From positions 5,766,001-5,830,000 of the forward strand of contig CM075101.1 of NCBI GenBank assembly GCA_037576195.1: a stretch of DNA of 64,000 nucleotides. Direction: 5' to 3'. The position numbers and the translations under genes are program-made. Of this stretch, positions 29,501 to 39,365 are shown piece after piece (the first letter of the stretch is position 1; each line of letters opens with the position of its first letter). A model generated the notes under the pieces. That model was not told the DNA's origin, ran no database searches, and saw nothing but the letters and a program-made list of their open reading frames with translations. Origin of the DNA: Phytoseiulus persimilis. Its lineage: Eukaryota; Arthropoda; Arachnida; Mesostigmata; Phytoseiidae.

Positions 29501-30408
29501 GCTCGCTGCCGCCCTGGCCGAAAAGGTCGACAAGCAAACGGGCTCAGCCGACTGCATTTGTGTCCGGAATTTTCAGTCAAGCACGACGGCTACGACAACG
29601 GAAAGACTCAGAAGTCGCTGCGTCCACAACCTTGGGCACAAGAGAACTTTGGAGACGACTGAGCAAAAACTCACCGGCGATCTAAAAACCGTTCCTCGAG
29701 AGTGGCTCGGACGAGGGTTTTGGTCAAGCTCGTAATGTTTTAGTAAGGTGGGATAAAAGCTCGGTGGTTCGGTGTATTTTTATCGGCAGGGGCAAATGAC
29801 AGAAAATAGAGAATAGGACGAAGAGCGAAGAAAGGGCGAATTCTGGTGATGGTTGAAAGTGAGTCCGGTCAGTTTTACCGCCAAGTTTGGTTCTTTAAGA
29901 GTCGCTTTTTTATATCTTAAAGCCCGATTTTCGATTGTTCCACAAAGTGCCGTCTTCGGATGCTTGACATCCAGATCCTCCAAAAACAGAACATCCAGCT
30001 GGAATGCAAGCTTATCCTCTCCTCTCATCTCCGCATCGTTTTGCCGGTGACTTCCAACAGTGGGAACAAGACGGGAAGAAACTCTTCCATCAGAAATAGC
30101 ACGATAGGCGAGGCTGAGAGAAGAGGACGATTCCGACCAGGTCGCATCCACGTCACCGCGCTTTCCAACTCATTCAAAGAGTTCGACAACAACTCGATGA
30201 AACAGAACCATCCTCCTGAGTCTGGTACTTACTTGTAGAAGTCGTTCCGGCAGTAGAGTTTTCCGTCGCGGGAGAAACACTTCTCGATGAGGCTGCAGCG
30301 ACAGTCTGTGCAGTGGACACATTTCGAGTGCCATGACCGATCGAGCACATGCAGCAAGAACCGATCCAGTATCGGGCGATCGCAGCCGGCGCAGTGAACC
30401 ATCTTCAT
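2160..30408 (-). CDS. Lim1: LIM-homeobox transcription factor, Lhx1/Lhx5 (Lim1) class; 3 exons visible, 3' end outside window
   Basis: A DNA-binding developmental regulator of the Lhx1/5 class. It acts in the nucleus; the LIM domains bind cofactors such as Ldb/Chip, which is family knowledge. The coding exons are 30233-30408 (or 30402), 16688-16890 and 2160-2581. From the ATG at 30402 they sum to 795 bases, which is 265 codons with consistent phase. Counting from that ATG, LIM1 has zinc ligands C4, C7, H25, C28, C31, C34, C51 and D54. LIM2 has C63, C66, H85, C88, C91, C94, C114 and D117. A Ser/Glu/Gln-rich linker of about 94 residues follows, then the homeodomain begins [18 protein letters not shown] and breaks after VIQ. 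The LIM and homeodomain residues match the vertebrate Lhx1/5 pattern very closely. The WFQN part of the homeodomain and the C-terminal region are not in the window. An unseen alternative exon inside the large introns cannot be excluded. Confidence 0.95.
2965..3006. repeat. GGTT/GGTC tetranucleotide tract
   Basis: Degenerate tandem GGTY and CGGC units in Lim1 intron 2. Related pyrimidine/purine tetranucleotide tracts recur at about 7130-7192, 10405-10480 and 17920-17962. Confidence 0.85.
3184..3202. repeat. Homopolymer C19
   Basis: An uninterrupted run of 19 C in Lim1 intron 2. A plus-strand frame across it reads as poly-proline and should not be taken as coding. Confidence 0.95.
12301..12317. 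repeat. Homopolymer G17
   Basis: A run of 17 G in Lim1 intron 2, inside a long plus-strand open frame where it gives a poly-glycine artefact. Confidence 0.95.
16688..16890 (-). CDS. Lim1: Lim1 second visible coding exon: LIM domain 2
   Basis: The acceptor TTATTACAG lies immediately upstream of 16890. The first base completes the Lys codon begun in the previous exon and the frame continues [18 protein letters not shown], giving the complete second zinc-binding LIM domain through [11 protein letters not shown]. The exon ends CAAG with donor GTGAGTG starting at 16687, leaving one base of the next codon. Its length is 203 bases. The spacing of C/H/D ligands is canonical. The extended reading frame past the donor is intronic. 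Confidence 0.94.
21744..21755. repeat. Homopolymer G12
   Basis: A run of 12 G in Lim1 intron 1. Confidence 0.95.
23757..23776. repeat. (AC)10 microsatellite
   Basis: Ten AC units in Lim1 intron 1. Confidence 0.95.
24698..24712. repeat. (AT)7 microsatellite
   Basis: Alternating AT tract in Lim1 intron 1. Confidence 0.95.
29342..29354. repeat. Homopolymer G13
   Basis: A run of 13 G in Lim1 intron 1, close to the LIM1 exon. Confidence 0.95.
30233..30408 (-). CDS. Lim1: Lim1 first visible coding exon: LIM domain 1
   Basis: Encodes the start of the protein ([15 protein letters not shown]) and the whole of LIM1. Two in-frame ATGs lie close together, at 30408-30406 and 30402-30400. The second gives the MVHCAGC start seen in vertebrate Lhx1 and has a strong context (AAGATGG). 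The first adds only Met-Lys. The exon ends TTCTACAA followed by donor GTAAGT at 30232, leaving two bases of a Lys codon. An in-frame TTG lies at 30423, but it is not a plausible start. An acceptor-like AAAG sits just upstream, so a 5' untranslated exon may be spliced here. Confidence 0.93.
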
Positions 30409-32185
30409 TGTTCCGCCTTTCAATGAGAACCGTTTGAGGAGTTCATTAGTATACTCTCACTTCGCAGTTGATCCAAGGGGTGACTCGTCGATCATGCGGC
30501 GTGTCTCGATGCCTCAATTAGTGGAATCTTCATGAACGTCTTTGTCAACTTCGGATATCGCACTCAACGCAGAACTTCGGAGCACGGCAAATCAACGAGC
30601 ACGCACGGGGTCTACTTCCCTACGCAGGAGAACAGCATTCGCCTCCATCACGCCACTCGGATCGTAGACGTGAACTTCGGCCACATCACACACACAGCAC
30701 TCACGACACTGAGCTTCCCTCCGAACGTCCCACACCACGTTCCGCACAGAGGGTTGCGACCTTTGCAGCTGTCCTCGTCGATGGAAACCGACCGAATCGA
30801 ACCAGATCGGTCCCGGTTACGGATGCGAGGGACCGAGAGGAGTGAAGTCAGGCAGAGACTGTGTTTGTTCTCCTCTGACTCTCACGCGCGCGCCTGCCTG
30901 CCCGCCAGAGGCAAGCAGTCACAGATGATGAACAAATAGTTGGAGGCAAACCGACCTATATCAGGATGGAGGAATCGCTGGTTAATCCAAAGTCGGCGAG
31001 AAAAGCACGAGGTAGTCTGAACTCGACGCTCGCTTCCTCAGATCTGTTCTCTACAGCCTACAGTTGCTCTCTGCTTGTCGACCGGGCAGCGCTCTTGGTG
31101 TGGTGCGGCGCTTCCGAAAATAGCCGCTAGGGGCGCTCGGCCATGCCGGGTGGAGTCTAGCACGGAGGGTACGCCTACTTCGGTCGGTCCCCTACCCGCC
31201 TCTCCCGCGAGCAGTGGTGGCAACGAAGCGGCTGCAGCCCGCTCACTCACGCCAAGAGCCCGCTAGCCAGCCAAGCAGCAGCGAGCGAGCGACACTTCAA
31301 TATGTTGTTGTTGTTGGCGTCGTCGTCGTCGTCGTCTAGAGAAGAATGAGGAAGACGAAAGGGGCACCGACGGAGGAAGGGGACGCAGAACGGACAGCGG
31401 CCTCTTCGTTCCTATAGGTCTTCTCCGAACTGACGGCTTTGTTTTTTCTCCGGTCAGTTGCCCGCCTAGCTGTTGGCCACGGGCCCCGAAAGCACAGGAC
31501 AACGAACGGGAGCAATGGCGGAGGGCAGGACCAAAGGGCACAGGAGAGAAACCGTTGGATAAACCATCGGGAAGAGTGGGACACGAAACTTTGCCGACAG
31601 ATTTTTCGAGGCCCATTTCGCACGATCTGGTACGACGAAGAAGAGAAAGGGACTGGATTGTTTCCCGTTACACAACGAGCCCGAAGGTCGTTGATCCGTC
31701 GAGAGTAGGAGTAAAATGTTGCGTCCTTGCCCTTCCACTGATTTTGGACTCGGGAAAAACTAAGACCGTCAGTCTCTGAAGGGGCAGAATACTTTAGTGT
31801 TGGCAAATGTCCCTGGTCGGCTCTAAGAGAAGCGACTTCGATCTGATAGAACGTTCTCGTTTCGGATGAGGCTTCCGTGTTCGTGCGGGAAGCCAACTGT
31901 CCACCTCAACAGACAGGCCGTATTCTGGGAGTTTCTTCGGTTCCGTGCGATCGAGTGCGCAGTGTCGTTCTCGCACGAGTATTGTGTCCAAGAATCGGTA
32001 ATCAGTTCCCCCAAGAGTGCGATCAGAGTCGCAAGGCTTGAATGCCGGCTGAAAACTGGCGTCACTGGTTGGCACGAATGCTTTTATTATAATTATCCTT
32101 GAGTATGTACATAGATATATATGTACAGAGTGTGTCCTCTAAGCTGCAACATTTTTGTGGCCTTCTTGTTTTGAGCTGTACTTCG
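30409..32185. other. Lim1 upstream intergenic DNA
   Basis: This is sequence 5' of the first visible Lim1 coding exon. It should contain the 5' untranslated region and promoter, but no core-promoter element stands out. It holds a compound (GTT)n(GTC)n tract at 31304-31336. No gene was recognised. Confidence 0.6.
31304..31336. repeat. Compound (GTT)n(GTC)n microsatellite
   Basis: Four GTT units pass into about six GTC units upstream of Lim1. Confidence 0.9.
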
Positions 32186-32677
32186 GCCAAATTTCATCCG
32201 ATCTGGGATTCTTTTTTGATCGGAAGCTCCTGAAGAGACGCATGTTTTCGCATTTTTATTTTTGAGGACCAGATCAGTGCCACGTTTTCCAGAGCTTCTC
32301 GAAGTTTTCCTCAATCCAATCCATGGCCCCTACAAGAACCTACCAGGGAATCGCCAATTCTCAACCAATTTCGGAAAATAAAAAACGGAAAGATTTCACT
32401 CGATCCCAGCTACAAAACGCTCGCGAGAACGCGCGGATCGGTTGCGAACCGGAGGAACGATATTCAATACGAGATACCCCTAAATTGAGCCCGTGGAGAA
32501 CCGCCCGTAACATCTCAAGGAAGCCGATTTCGAAAATTTCACTGATGGCGAAAGTTTCTCATTTCGAGCCAAACTACCCGGAAACGAAGCAATCGGGTCG
32601 ATCTGATAACTATTTTTTTCACCTCTCGAGTCACTGGGCGCTCATCTCATGTCCCTCACTGAAAACGCGCCGACAAC
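32186..32677 (+). repeat. Left arm of inverted repeat
   Basis: Pairs with 32804-33296. The match runs almost without gaps from the outer GCCAAATTTC to the inner GAAAACGCGCCGACAAC, with scattered substitutions. Confidence 0.85.
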
Positions 32678-32803
32678 TCGGCAGGGGTCACGACCGCTTT
32701 GACGAGTAACAGCTCGGAAGAGCCTCATGGAATCAAAGTTTTCTTAATCGAACCAGGAGCCGTTTGCCGCGATGACTTTCTCCGACCTGCTGCGGGGGGG
32801 CGC

Positions 32804-33296
32804 GTTGTCGGCGCGTTTTCAGTCAGGGACATGAGATGAGCGCCTAGTGACTCGAGAGGTGAAAGAAAAGTTATCGGATCGACTCGGTTACTTCGTTTTC
32901 AGGTAGTTGGGCTCGAAATAAGAAACTTTTGCCATTAGTGGAATTTTCGAAATCGGCTCCCTTGAGAAGGTACGGGCGGTTCTCCACGGGAGAGGTCGGC
33001 AGGGGGTCTGTACTGAGTACCGTTCCTCCGATTCGCAACCGACCTGCGCGTTCTCACGAGCGTTTTCTCGCTTGGATCGAGAGGAATCTTTCCGTTTTTT
33101 ATTTTCCGAAATTGGTTGAGAATCGGCGATTCCCTGGTAGGTTCTTGGAGGGGCCATGGATTGAATTGAGGAAAGCTTCGACAAGCTCTGGAAAACGTGA
33201 CACTGATCTGGTCCTCAAAAATAAAAATGCGAAAAGATGCGTCTCTCCGAGAGCTTACGATCATAAAAAAAATTCCCAGATCGGATAAAATTTGGC
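32804..33296 (-). repeat. Right arm of inverted repeat
   Basis: Reverse complement of 32186-32677. It starts at the inner GTTGTCGGCGCGTTTTC and ends at the outer AAATTTGGC. Confidence 0.85.
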
Positions 33297-33464
33297 ATCG
33301 ACCCCCTCCCCCTCCTACTGAAGGGGAAAACTGACGAGAAACTGAGACACAACTCGACGGGGCAGAACGTGCTAGGGCGTAGAGAGCTTTTCGAGCCTGT
33401 CAATCCTTGATGTTTTGGCTTGTTTTCCTGAGGGAGACGGACGACGTCCTTTCCATACTATATT

Positions 33465-33476
33465 GGGGGGGGGGGG
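33465..33476. repeat. Homopolymer G12
   Basis: A run of 12 G just outside the foldback element. Confidence 0.95.
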
Positions 33477-33700
33477 CAGCGAGGGGAGCTGTTCATCATG
33501 AGGATTGAGCCCCATGGCCCGAACGGAAATCTTGAGGGGGGTAGACCCTCACTTCAGCTCTCGCCACTTCTGCCTGTTTTGCGGAAGGTGGCTGTTGTAT
33601 CGGAGATCGGTCGGGCTCACGAACCGACGGAACGCTTCGTCGTCATTTCTTCGGACGGAGTCGGAGCTGTCGAAAGTACCCATCTCTGAAGAATCTCTAG

Positions 33701-33829
33701 CCTCTGAGAATCAAACCCGCGACTCGCCGTCCGCAACTGTAGTACTATGAGTTCTCAGCTGTGGTATCAAACGCTAATCTTCACTCAGTTTGCAGACCGC
33801 TAAAACCGCTCGGCAATCCCATCTCGGCT
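33701..33829 (-). repeat. tRNA-like sequence, probable SINE head or tRNA pseudogene
   Basis: Read on the minus strand it contains a D-arm/A-box-like stretch, TTGCCGAGCGGTTTTAGCGG, very close to class II (Leu/Ser) tRNA D-arms. About 80-100 bases later comes a T-arm/B-box-like GGGTTTGATTCTC (33706-33718). The spacing between boxes is too long for a normal tRNA and no acceptor stem closes neatly. A tRNA-derived SINE or a degenerate tRNA is the best reading. No second copy was noticed in the window. Confidence 0.4.
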
Positions 33830-35439
33830 AACGGGGGACCCCAGAACCCCGCCGGTCAACACGAGGTTGATTGATGCCTGAGAAATGAATTCTCTACATT
33901 CAAATTTGTGGTTATCTAGCCAGTATACGACCCCTCGCAATCCACCCGCGAGCTAGGATCGCTGTCTGCCCTGTAAAGCCGTGTTCCACGCATTCTAAGA
34001 GGCAGCAATTCGTGTATGAACGACGCTGCTGAGGTTTATAATACGCCACAGCATTTTCTCGGACAGGCACGTGAGATTTCGCCCATCGGAGGCGTGTGTC
34101 TGTCTGTCTTCCTGATCGCGATTCCGAGAGTACGATCGAAATGAAGCCTCCTGCCTCGTGTGCGGGAGGTCACCGAGATGAAAGTGCCCTCCCACATCCA
34201 TCTCGCATCGTCCCACGATCTCGAGTGGCTGCGCTGAAGAACACCTCTCGATTCTACAAAAAAGTATTCCATATGTACTTTGGGGAATGTTCGAAGATGC
34301 TCCCGAAGTGGGTTTTCTGGATCATATCTCCGGAAGGCGGAAAACGTTGAAGGGAGACGCTCAGATCATTCTGGGAAGGTTTGGGGTTACTAGCGCAAAC
34401 TTGCGGTGCAACTTTTACGGTCTGAAATGCCCGAGACACCTGCCTCTACATTCTCATGAGCGATGAATCCTGAAAGCGCTTCTCCAGAATCGGAACTCTG
34501 TGGTGTACCCGATCTACTCCGAGACCAGATTATCCGGAAGCTGCACGGTAATTGTGCGTGATGCAAGGGAAAGGATTTTCAAGATCAAATATCGAAATAT
34601 GGATGAGCCGTACGAATGAACGAAGAGCGGAGCAAACCTCCGAGGGGCCACCCTCGAAGGTCTCTGAGCTATGCGATCCATTCATTAACTTGTAAATTAT
34701 TCAATCTGGCGGTACCGTTCGTAACCCATCAATGTATGCTTTCGCGGCCATCTAATTCGAGAATCAATCGACTCTTTTATGTTTGTACACACAATCACCC
34801 ATGCGGAGTCGAGTCCGAATCCAGGTCGAATTCGGATTCCGACTTTGAATGCGCATGCGTCTACAGCCGCCTCAGGGGGCCAGGGACACCGAAAGCCCTG
34901 GAATGTTGCCGGTTGTCGGGGTGTCGTGGTTTCCTTTGGCCACATGCCAGAATTGTAAGCTCGAATACAGGCTCGATGCTGACTCTCACTGCACGTGCGA
35001 CGTGTCTTCGGTGCCTTGTTCGCTCTTATCCGGGACCCGTTCAGGTTCGTTACACGGATGCGCTGTTCACAGGTGAACCACCCCGACGCCCCGTGGACGT
35101 CCTGAGAGGAAATCTCCCTGTCCTCTGTCCTGAGTTCTGTGGTGCATCGAGAGAGTCTCGGCGGCGAACCGGACGACCTTCGAGCGTGAATTCTCAGGAG
35201 ACTGCGACCGCGTACTCTGCATATCGGTTTCGAGGAGCTTTTTACTTCCCGCCTCGATGAGGCTTTCGAACGTTTTGTGAGCTACAACAATGTTCCAGCG
35301 AGTGAACACTTCCATTCCGGGGAGTGCCCCAAATCGGCGTTTTTTTGAAGCCAGGATCAATTCCCGGTTATGGAGTGTCCACAACCCCTGATACATGCAT
35401 TACACACAGCGCGGACACGAGTCACGGCCGAGCTTTACT

Positions 35440-38400
35440 CTAGCGGAGTTCGTGGGCAGCATTCGTTTCCGCTCTTCTTATCGTCATCCGGAGCGTTCTC
35501 CTCTTCGTCGAAACTCTCTTGAAAGTTTGATAATCCTCAGCCTCCTGCATGGTGGTTGGCAGTGAACCATTCAGAGTCTCCGGCAGCGACAACATCAGCA
35601 AAGCAGCCAACACGGAGATGACTCCGAGTATCACGAACGGGATGCCTTTACCGTACAATGGGCCCTGGAAGCAACCGAAGTTTGTGATTGAAGCTTCAAA
35701 CAGTCAGAGAGCGGCGGGCTCGGGGACTTGGGTAGAGAAGGCGCTCACCAAAAATAAGATGTACGGAGTCACCACCAAGCCGACTTGTGACGCTGTTGAA
35801 GCCAAACCGATAGCGAAACCTCTGATGACCGTTGGGAAAAGTTCACTTGCGAACATGTACATCACGGTGAATGTCGACGAGACCGCCATTTTTGCAAGAG
35901 TGGGGCAGAGAACCGTAAGCCAGGGAAGGCCTGTGGACAGAAAACACGAGGCCTGAGTCCATCCGAACCTGATTCTGTCAGTCGAACCGCCATGACAGGG
36001 AACGCGCATTTACCGTGAGGAACGAACGCCGTAGCGATGGAACATATTCCACCCAAGATCAGGCCCCCCATCATCGTGCTTTTCCGACCGTAGTGCTCCA
36101 TCGTGTACCAGGCCACCAGGATTCCTGGGATTTCGGCCAAACCGGATAAGAAAACCACGAACCAGGCCTCTGAGGTCAAGTCGGCCACAGCCAAACTGTA
36201 TCCGTTGTACCCCTGGGGATCGTCCACTTTTCTTAGAGTCTCCCGTTAGAAGCTCCCCCCTCTGATTATCATTCACTCCGTGCGCCCATTTTGTCGGGAT
36301 CAAGCTCATCGCTGGAGCGAGCGAACTAAGCTTTAAATAGTCACCATTGCGGCTACGGTCCACACGAAGGAAATGATGAGTATTTTCCTGGCTACCCTGG
36401 GATATCTGAAAAGAACTGTGATCCCAATTTGAGTTGGATCTTCTTTGCACGCCGGCATCGTTGGCTGGTCTTCCACCTTGAATGAGAGGCGTTAAATTGA
36501 AGATTGAGCTGTGCCTCTCGAGGAGACAAGAAAAAAAGACTTCGGGGGAGACAAGGAAAGGGGGAGCAGAGGTCTTTGAGTACTGACAGGGTGAACTCAC
36601 CAGCTTATTCTGCAGATAGTTTGGAGGTAGTTGAACACCATTGACTTTGGCGATCCTTTGTACAATTTTCTCGGCTTCCTCCACCCGTCCTTGAGACATG
36701 AGCCATCGGGGAGATTCCGGTACTAGCCTGTAAATAACCTCTGTCGGAATTCTTCGTGTCAAGAAGTTTTCGTCTGAATAAGACCCGAAAGCAGGACCAG
36801 CGAATGCTGCAGCAGGAGTTGGAATTGAACGAACCAGAAATAGACGAAGAGGAACAGGAGAGGCAGTGAGGTCACAGCTTGAAGAACCTGCCAATCGGTG
36901 ATGAATTTCGCTATGGAGGCGTATATCATCATTCCGAACGCGAAAGCGATGCCGCAAACCATCGACGATGATGTCCGTTTTGTGAAGCCAATAACTTCGG
37001 CCACTGGAAAACACGAGTAAACTTTTCTTCAGAGCCGTTGCGATTGGGTTACGTGTGAGAAACTGGATCGTTCCACCGATCGAAAGAGCCTCTCATGAGC
37101 CATACCTAAACGGTCCTCAACAACGGTCGGAACCGGCTAAAACGAGCGAGCCTGAACGCCAACGAGTACGGAGGTGTATGGGAGAGATTTTCAGCGGTAT
37201 TGGGAGAACCTTATGCAACCGAGAACGATTTTTCCCATTGATATCGTTGTCAGATTGGGAGCGGGTTGCTGAGAGCTCGAATCCGCTCTAGTGAAAGATC
37301 ACGGACTATCGAGCTAGATCATCATCAGCAGCTCACGTCCCCGAATCGCATGTCAAGCCGCCGACATGTCAGTCTACCGACCAGCTGCCCGTTTGATCCG
37401 AGATGGGATAAAACACTGCTGTCCTGAAATCCGCCGTCACAGTTCCCAACCGATCAATGCGGGTTCGCTTTTATTTGCGTTTGCAAAGCTCATGAGGATT
37501 CACGATGGACAATCCTTCAAGAGGGAGCCAAACGAGTAGTCAAGTAGTTTTTGTCGTGATTGCCACGATATCCGATGTGAGAAAACACATGATCGCAGAA
37601 TTAAGGGCACGTTTCCGGGCCACAGGTGCTCGAGTGACGGTTTGCCGTTGTATTCGGCAACAAAGACTCACAAGCATCCTCGTTGAGTATGTGCATATGT
37701 GGACGGTAACGGTTAACGTGAACTTACCAATCATGAAGGCGAGCTGGTAAATGCTGGGGTAGCTGAGCCCAACGACGAACCTCATAACGATGTAAGTATA
37801 ATAATCCGGTGGATAAATTTCTGCAATGTTTCCGATCATTGTCGCGAGACTAACCAGCACGAATGCTGGTTTCCTCCCCCATTTGTCGGAGATCCAACCG
37901 AGACCAACGCATCCGATAACACCGCCGACGAAGAAGGCACTTTGAGCGGCCGAACTCAGCCATTCCTGTTCACAAACCACGCCGAACTGGAAATTCAAAC
38001 GGGGGTTGAAGTTTCTGGCGATCGAACAACTCCCTGGAAATTCTCACGAGGAGGGTTATTCGAATCAACTCGTCACCTTGGTGGCCAGGGTCTCGGGGTA
38101 AATGTCGGTGTCGAAGTCAACGCCATAGCGGCATTGGATCGTTGGCCAGTGGCTCTTCGCGACGAATTTATCAATGACGGAGATGTTGATGTGTTCGTGC
38201 TGTCTGACCACTTGATCGATGACAGAGTCCACGTCGACGTCGTACTGACGGCATCCTTCGAAGTTCCCATGAGAATCGCGCGGTATGGACAAAGAGTTCA
38301 GCGCCTGCTTGTGATCCTGGGAAAAGTACAAACACGTGCCAGATACTTTTGACAAGAAGGAGTCCGAGTGATTGCTGAGCGGCGCACAGCATCTGCGTGT

Positions 38401-39365
38401 GCTGCTCCAGAAAGACAAACACGCACGCACGCACACAGAACTGTTACTGCAGTAATGTTAAAAACATACTCTTTCTAAACCAATTTCAAGAACGAACATT
38501 CCATCGCTCCTCATCGCCGGTCACAAACAGAAATGATGATATCGTCGACGGGTCAGCAGTGAGATTCTTGAGTTTCCTACATCAAGGCCTCATCGTTACG
38601 AACCTATTCTATCCTGTTCAGCACTACTCATATAGTGCTTTACGAGAACTCCGCGGACATGACATCTAATTAGAGATCTGCGAAGATTTTTCAGGATTTC
38701 TGGAAGTGTTGCCATTCCGAGTAACGACTTTTCCTTCGGCGCGGAAGAGTTCTGTAAGGAGCTCGGCGATCAACAGATACGGGTCACATGATCCAGCAAT
38801 CCCTTCCAGGGCCTGGCGCCTCTACTGTCGCTGATCTCCAAGGAAAACCGCTCTCCTCACGGGAAGGGGGAGGGAGATGCGAATCACCGGGTTCGTCGAA
38901 CGGCTTTCAGCACTGTCATCGAGCGAAACGGCTCCACCTTATCTTCTGCGCCGAAGCAGTTGTTCAGTTACTCGTTCATCGAAGCTATTTGAATACCCCC
39001 GCTGTCGAGTGATATCCATTGTCGCATACACCGCAATCCACATTTATCCCAGGTTCAACGGAATTGTCCTTCATTTTGGTCTCGGATGATGCGAAGAGAA
39101 GGAATATAATACGGAAAACAGTGGCATTGTTGAGGTTCGACTTTGTTGCCCCTACCTCAGATGCTGTGAGACTCCTGTTCAGCAAAGAAACTTTCTCTGC
39201 GGTTGCTCCTGAACGACAGCGGTGGCCTGGCACCGCTGAGGTGAAAATGTGACTCAACAGTGAGATAGCCGGCGGGAGACTTGCGGGAACGCAGAGGAAA
39301 GCGAAGAGTATCAATTGGTAGCGGCCAAGGTCCCCGAGTTCCGACAAGACCTCGTCGAAGTCCAT
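35440..39365 (-). CDS. SLC22-family organic ion transporter (MFS), copy A, complete, 9 exons
   Basis: A plasma-membrane carrier of the organic cation/anion/carnitine-like transporter family; the substrate cannot be read from sequence. Exons are 39156-39365, 38077-38316, 37728-37986, 36835-37003, 36601-36727, 36345-36476, 36014-36212, 35749-35930 and 35440-35664. All junctions are GT-AG and in phase. They sum to 1743 bases, giving 580 residues, the normal SLC22 size. Visible marks are: N-terminal MDFDEVLSELGDLGRYQ before TM1; a large extracellular loop with Cys residues and an N-glycosylation site (N63); the MFS loop [10 protein letters not shown] (180-189) after TM2; PESPRWL (296-302) after TM6; WYTMEHYGRKS between TM8 and TM9; ELFPTVIRG (475-483); and LPETLN (533-538) after TM12. 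The C-terminus is basic and ends before TAG at 35440. Introns are short (83-839 bases). A paralogue lies 21 kb upstream. Confidence 0.93.

Larger units (their letters stand above)
16891..30232 (-). other. Lim1 intron 1 (13.3 kb)
   Basis: Bounded by donor GTAAGT at 30232 and acceptor TTATTACAG at 16891. No recognisable protein domain was seen on either strand. It holds an (AC)10 tract, an (AT)7 tract, G12 and G13 homopolymers, and CCGA-type tetranucleotide clusters. Any nested gene would have to be small or lineage-specific. Confidence 0.8.
32186..33296. mobile_element. Long-armed inverted-repeat (foldback-like) element
   Basis: Two arms of about 492 and 493 bases, 32186-32677 and 32804-33296, are reverse complements of each other with roughly 90% identity by eye. 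A 126-base spacer (32678-32803) separates them. Both outer ends begin GCCAAATTT at the left and its complement at the right. Both arms share the stretch TTTTTATTTTTGAGGACCAG. Open frames in the two arms give similar peptides only because the arms are copies; no transposase is seen. This is consistent with a non-autonomous foldback or MITE-type DNA transposon. A target-site duplication was not identified, so the true ends may lie further out. Confidence 0.8.
33297..35439. other. Intergenic DNA downstream of SLC22 copy A
   Basis: Apart from the tRNA-like sequence and a G12 run, nothing is recognisable. The plus-strand open frame at 34616-35260 has no known domain and is rejected as a gene. A clear AATAAA for the transporter on the minus strand was not found. 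Confidence 0.55.

Noticed and set aside
32323-33288. Two protein-coding genes in the foldback element
   Set aside because: The similar peptides on opposite strands arise because the two arms are inverted copies; no transposase or other domain is seen.
33701-33829. Functional tRNA gene
   Set aside because: The A-box to B-box distance is too long and no acceptor stem pairs; kept only as a tRNA-like repeat.
34616-35260. 214-codon plus-strand open frame downstream of SLC22 copy A
   Set aside because: No domain; it contains a small inverted repeat (CCGAATCC and GGATTCCG) that gives a false acidic Ser-rich stretch.
36010-37014. 334-codon minus-strand open frame over the SLC22 copy A gene
   Set aside because: It runs through exons 4-6 and their introns in changing relation to the true frame. 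Conserved motifs are only continuous when the GT-AG introns are removed.
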